Source: CAVXHQ01 sp963761735
GTDB taxonomy: Bacteria; Pseudomonadota; Alphaproteobacteria; Rhodobacterales; Rhodobacteraceae
Length of the DNA: 64,000 nt
Direction: 5' to 3'
NCBI GenBank assembly: GCA_963761735.1
Contig: CAVXHQ010000006.1
Coordinates: 186,001-250,000, forward strand
A program made the position numbers and the translations under genes. Below, in pieces: positions 58,263 to 64,000 of this stretch (within the stretch, counting starts at the first letter, position 1; the number at the start of each line of letters is the position of its first letter). The notes beneath the pieces are model-generated. The model was not told the origin of the DNA. It was given only the letters and a program-made list of their open reading frames with translations, and ran no database searches.

Positions 58263-59239
58263 ATGAAGACATTCAAGCATCTGGCATTCGCCGGAGCCGT
58301 GGCCACAGGACTTGTGGCCGCAACGGCCGGTCAGGCTCAGGAAGAGCGGTTCATCACCATCGGCACCGGCGGGCAGACAGGCGTCTACTTTGTCGTCGGC
58401 CAGTCGATCTGCCGTCTGGTCAACCGCAACACCGCCGAAACCGGCCTGCGCTGCACGGCGCCGTCGACGGGCGGCTCCATCGCCAACATCAACGCCATCA
58501 CGGCAGGTGACATGGACATGGGCGTCGCCCAGTCCGACTGGCAGTACCACGCCTTCAACGGCACGTTCGGAATTCGCCGACAACGGCATGCCCGACCTGC
58601 GGGCCGTGTTCTCGGTCCATGGCGAGCCGTTCACGGTCATCGCCCGCGCGGATGCCGGCATCACCGACTTTGCCGACCTGCGGGGCATGCGCGTGAACGT
58701 CGGCAACCCCGGTTCCGGCCAGCGCGCCACGATGGAGGTCGTGCTCGACGCTCTGGGGCTGGACGATGGACGACTTCTCGCTGGCGTCCGAACTGGCGCC
58801 GGCCGAGCAGGCCGCCGCCCTGGGTGACAACAAGGTCGACGCGATCATCTATACCGTCGGTCACCCGAACGGCTCCATCCAGGAAGCGGCCTCGACCGTC
58901 GAGACGGTTCTCGTGCCCGTCACCGGCCCCGAGATCGACGCGCTGATCGCCGACAATCCGTACTATGCGGCGGCGACCATCCCGGGCGGCATGTACGACG
59001 GCTCGCCCGACGACACGCAGACGTTCGGCGTCAAGGCGACGTTCGTGACCCGCGCCGATGTGCCGGACGAGGTCGTCTACGAGGTCGTGAAGGCCGTGTT
59101 CGACAACTTCGACCGGTTCAGCGGCTGCACCCGGCCTTTGCCGACCTGACAGGAAGAGGAAATGATCTCGGCGGGCCTGTCCGCACCGCTGCATCCGGGT
59201 GCGGAGCAGTACTACCGCGAGCGCGGCTGGATCGAATAA
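58263..59239 (+). pseudogene. TAXI-family TRAP transporter solute receptor, frame broken four times
   Basis: Signal peptide LAFAGAVATGLVAATAGQAQ leads to FITIGTGGQTGVYFVVGQSI, the diagnostic TAXI start, and then STGGSIANINAITAGDMDMG. Later parts fall in other frames: RVNVGNPGSGQRATMEVVLD, MDDFSLASEL, TIPGGMYDGSPDD and SAPLHPGAEQYYRERGWIE. The frame is restored by removing one base near 58566, 58757 and 59152 and adding one near 59124; the result is 324 residues, the normal length. TAXI receptors bind glutamate-like or other small organic acids in the periplasm. The pattern points to sequencing error. Confidence 0.85.
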
Positions 59240-59380
59240 ACCGCATCGGGCCGCTCCTTCATCGGGGGCGGCCCTTTTCCTGTCCGGGACCGGACCGTCC
59301 AGGACCCCGTTTTCCGCCTGACGCGCGGCGTGCGTCAGCATCACGCCGCCGCACTATGCGGACAATTCGAGGGGCATGAC

Positions 59381-62188
<2,808 letters not shown>

Positions 62189-62200
62189 AGGAGAGACGCG

Positions 62201-62635
62201 ATGTTCAACACGGTTCTTCTGACCGTCGATCTGAACGCCAAGGCATCCTGGCGAGAAGGCGCTGCCGCAGGCGGTCGAGCTGGTCCGCGCCTCCGGCGGG
62301 ACGCTGCATATCATGTCGGTGGTGCCCGACATGGGCACGCCGCTGGTCGAAGGGTTCTTTCCCCGAGGATTTCGAGAAAAGGCCGTGGCTGCCGCAAGCG
62401 AGGCGCTGGACAAGCTGGTGCCGCGACAACGTGCCGGACGGCATCAAGGTCAAACAGCATCTTGCGTTCGGCAAGATCCACCGCAAGGTCCTCAAGGTCA
62501 TCGAAGAGACCGAGCTGCGATCTCGTGGTGATGGCCTCGCACAAACCCGACCGGGTGCGCGAATTCCTGGTCGGATCCAACGCCGACAGGATCGTGCGCA
62601 GATCGCCTGTTTCCGTTCTCGTGGTGAGGGCGTAA
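62201..62635 (+). pseudogene. Universal stress protein (UspA family), frame broken
   Basis: The start MFNTVLLTVDLNAKASW lies 12 bp after the permease stop, behind GAGGAGAG. Other frames supply VRASGGTLHIMSVVPDMGTP, VAAASEALDKLV, HLAFGKIHRKVLKVIEE, and LVVMASHKPDRVREFLVGSN with VRRSPVSVLVVRA, the C-terminal Usp nucleotide-binding motif. Removing single bases near 62252, 62420 and 62514 (and possibly 62361, balanced by a lost base near 62377) gives 143 residues. Usp genes commonly follow TAXI-TRAP and TeaD-like transport operons, where they bind ATP and can adjust transporter activity. Confidence 0.82.
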
Positions 62636-62706
62636 GGCATGCGCCGTAGACAGCAGAGGATCCGGCGCACCCGGCGCCGACCTGTACGCATGGAGCACTC
62701 AGATAA

Positions 62707-63808
62707 ATGACCCCCTTCGCAATCGCCGGCGTGCAGATGCACGTCAATGCCCTGGAATCCAACGTCGACGGGATGCTTCAGCGTCTCGACGTTCTGATGA
62801 TCCGTTTTCCATGGACGCAGATGGTCCTGTTCTCGGAACTGTCGCCGTTCGGACCGCTGGATCAATACGCCCTGCCGCCCGAAAACGAGATTCTGGAACA
62901 GTTTCAGGCCGCCGCCGTCAAGCACGGTGTCTGGCTGATCCCGGGATCGATGTTCATCACCGATCCGGTGGACGGGCGCACCTACAACACCTCGTTCGTC
63001 ATCAACCCGGCGGGCGAGATCATCCGCCGCTATGCCAAGATGTTTCCGTTCCGCCCCTACGAGGCCGGCGTTGCGGCGGGCACGGATTTCTGCGTGTTCG
63101 ACGTGCCGGACGTGGGCCGTTTCGGCCTGTCGATCTGCTATGACATGTGGTTTCCCGAAACCACGCGCCAGATCACGTCGCAGGGCGTCGAGGTGCTGTT
63201 GCACCCGGTCCTGACCGGCACGACCGACCGCGACGCCGAACTTGCCATCGCGCGGGCGACGGCGGTGCAGTTCCAGTGCTATGTCATCGACGTGAACGGC
63301 CTGGGTGCGGGCGGCATCGGCAAGTCCTGCGTCGTCGATCCGACGTCGATGGTGCTGCACCAGTCCGGCGGGCAGGAGGACATGTTCCCGATCGAGATCG
63401 ACCTCGACATGGTCCGCCGTCAGCGCGAGACCGGGATGAAAGGTCTGGGGCAGGTCCTGAAGTCCTTCCGCGACCGGTCGACCGATTTCTCCGTCTATGA
63501 CCGCGCCAGCGGCACGGACGCCTACCTGCATACGCTGGGCCCGCTGGAAACCCCCGTCAAGGGGCGACGGCCGGTCTCGATACCATGGCGCCGGAAATGC
63601 GGGTGCCCTACCGCAGGTGCCCGCGGCGTCGGCGATGGATGCGGCCTATGGCTACAAGGCGCCGCCCGCCTTTCCGGACGAACCCCTGCCGAACCCCACG
63701 GCGGAACGGCGACGCCGCTGCCGGACGCAGTACCTGCCGAAGAGGCGATCGATACGGCGGCGATGCCGAACCCACCTGTTAAGCCCGGTGTTCTTACCGG
63801 GTCGCTGA
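62707..63808 (+). pseudogene. Carbon-nitrogen hydrolase (nitrilase superfamily), 3' end frameshifted
   Basis: From the ATG at 62707 the frame is open for over 280 residues and holds the catalytic triad: Glu44 in MVLFSELSPFG, Lys111 in RRYAKMFPFRPYE and Cys144 in FGLSICYDMWFPE. The frame breaks near 63562 and 63610; adding a base at each joins PVKG to LDTMAPEMRVPY and then QVPAASAMDAAYGYKAPP. The far C-terminus is uncertain, because the frame ending at 63808 has an Arg-rich tail while another frame looks more natural. The family hydrolyses nitriles or amides. It lies 71 bp after the Usp gene and may process the compound imported by the TRAP system. Confidence 0.82.
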
Positions 63809-63894
63809 AATCATCAGCCGGGTGGCCGTCGCGTTCCCCGGCCGGGTATCGGGGGAGACGCGACGGTAACGCCCGCGAAAGGGAGCGAGACACG

Positions 63895-64000
63895 ATGGAG
63901 ACGGTCAGCGACTATTATTCGGCGACGCAGCTGCGATCCGACAGGTGGAGCGCCCTGCGCGAGGCCGTAAACGCGATCAGCGCCGAAACGGCGCCTGCCA
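63895..64000 (+). CDS. Start of an unidentified protein, cut by the window end
   Basis: An ATG at 63895, behind AAGGGAGCGAG, opens METVSDYYSATQLRSDRWSA and stays open to the last base (35 residues seen). No family is recognised from this short piece. It follows the carbon-nitrogen hydrolase by about 90 bp in the same direction and probably belongs to the same operon. Confidence 0.55.
   Translation, partial: METVSDYYSATQLRSDRWSALREAVNAISAETAPA

Overview
The window is GC-rich alphaproteobacterial chromosome, most likely from a marine Rhodobacterales (Roseobacter-group) bacterium. This rests on gene content: curlin genes with a CsgH partner, an iron-sulfur photolyase, a TAXI-TRAP fused permease with a DUF3394 tail, an AtuA/DUF4387 pair, RpoH and a discriminating-type GltX. 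Genes are dense, on both strands, often joined by 4-bp stop/start overlaps. I found no rRNA, tRNA, CRISPR array, transposase, integrase or phage gene. This looks like core chromosome rather than an accessory island.

Layout. 0-1 kb: end of a uracil-DNA glycosylase and an SseB protein. 1-8 kb (minus): cell-shape operon mreB-mreC-mreD-mrdA-rodA, then a GhrA-like reductase. 8-12 kb: leuA, then an SDR overlapping an Fe-S photolyase. 12-19 kb: a secreted 19-repeat MORN protein, nadE, a DUF1801 protein, a small zinc protease and gltX. 18-22 kb: a YbbA/YbbP-like ABC pair divergent from a TesA-like esterase. 22-27 kb: DUF4329 protein, cold-shock protein, small envelope proteins, glyA, nadK. 27-29 kb: curlin/CsgH/curlin cluster. 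29-38 kb: histone-deacetylase-family enzyme, M48 protease, hemolysin III, dgkA, and a tctC-tctB-tctA-atuA-DUF4387 operon. 37-45 kb: rluD-like gene, rpoH, two peptidases, and a DNA ligase with its associated exonuclease. 45-50.5 kb: a branched-chain-type ABC importer. 50.6-56 kb: a stand-alone Lrp/AsnC-type domain, kynU, glgX, a CoA transferase. 56-64 kb: gabT, a TAXI-TRAP transporter, a universal stress protein, a carbon-nitrogen hydrolase, and the start of another gene.

Functional themes. The mre/mrd genes form an elongation machine. The Tct, Liv and TAXI-TRAP systems are three unrelated uptake systems for small organic or amino acids, each beside plausible catabolic enzymes. The curlin cluster makes extracellular amyloid, with the secretion genes presumably elsewhere.

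Sequence quality matters here. Reading frames break in mrdA, the 24.3-kb membrane gene, the ligase, its exonuclease, livG, and about 30 times between 58.5 and 63.7 kb. In nearly every case a single-base (mostly extra-base) change restores a conserved protein. I therefore treat most of these as probable sequence errors and not decay. The 24.3-kb gene and livG carry exact short tandem duplications instead. No clearly new multi-gene system stood out. The best leads are the curlin cluster with a paired-cysteine subunit, the Tct-AtuA-DUF4387 operon, the triple palindrome before the ligase, and the cluster of short tandem duplications near 24 kb.
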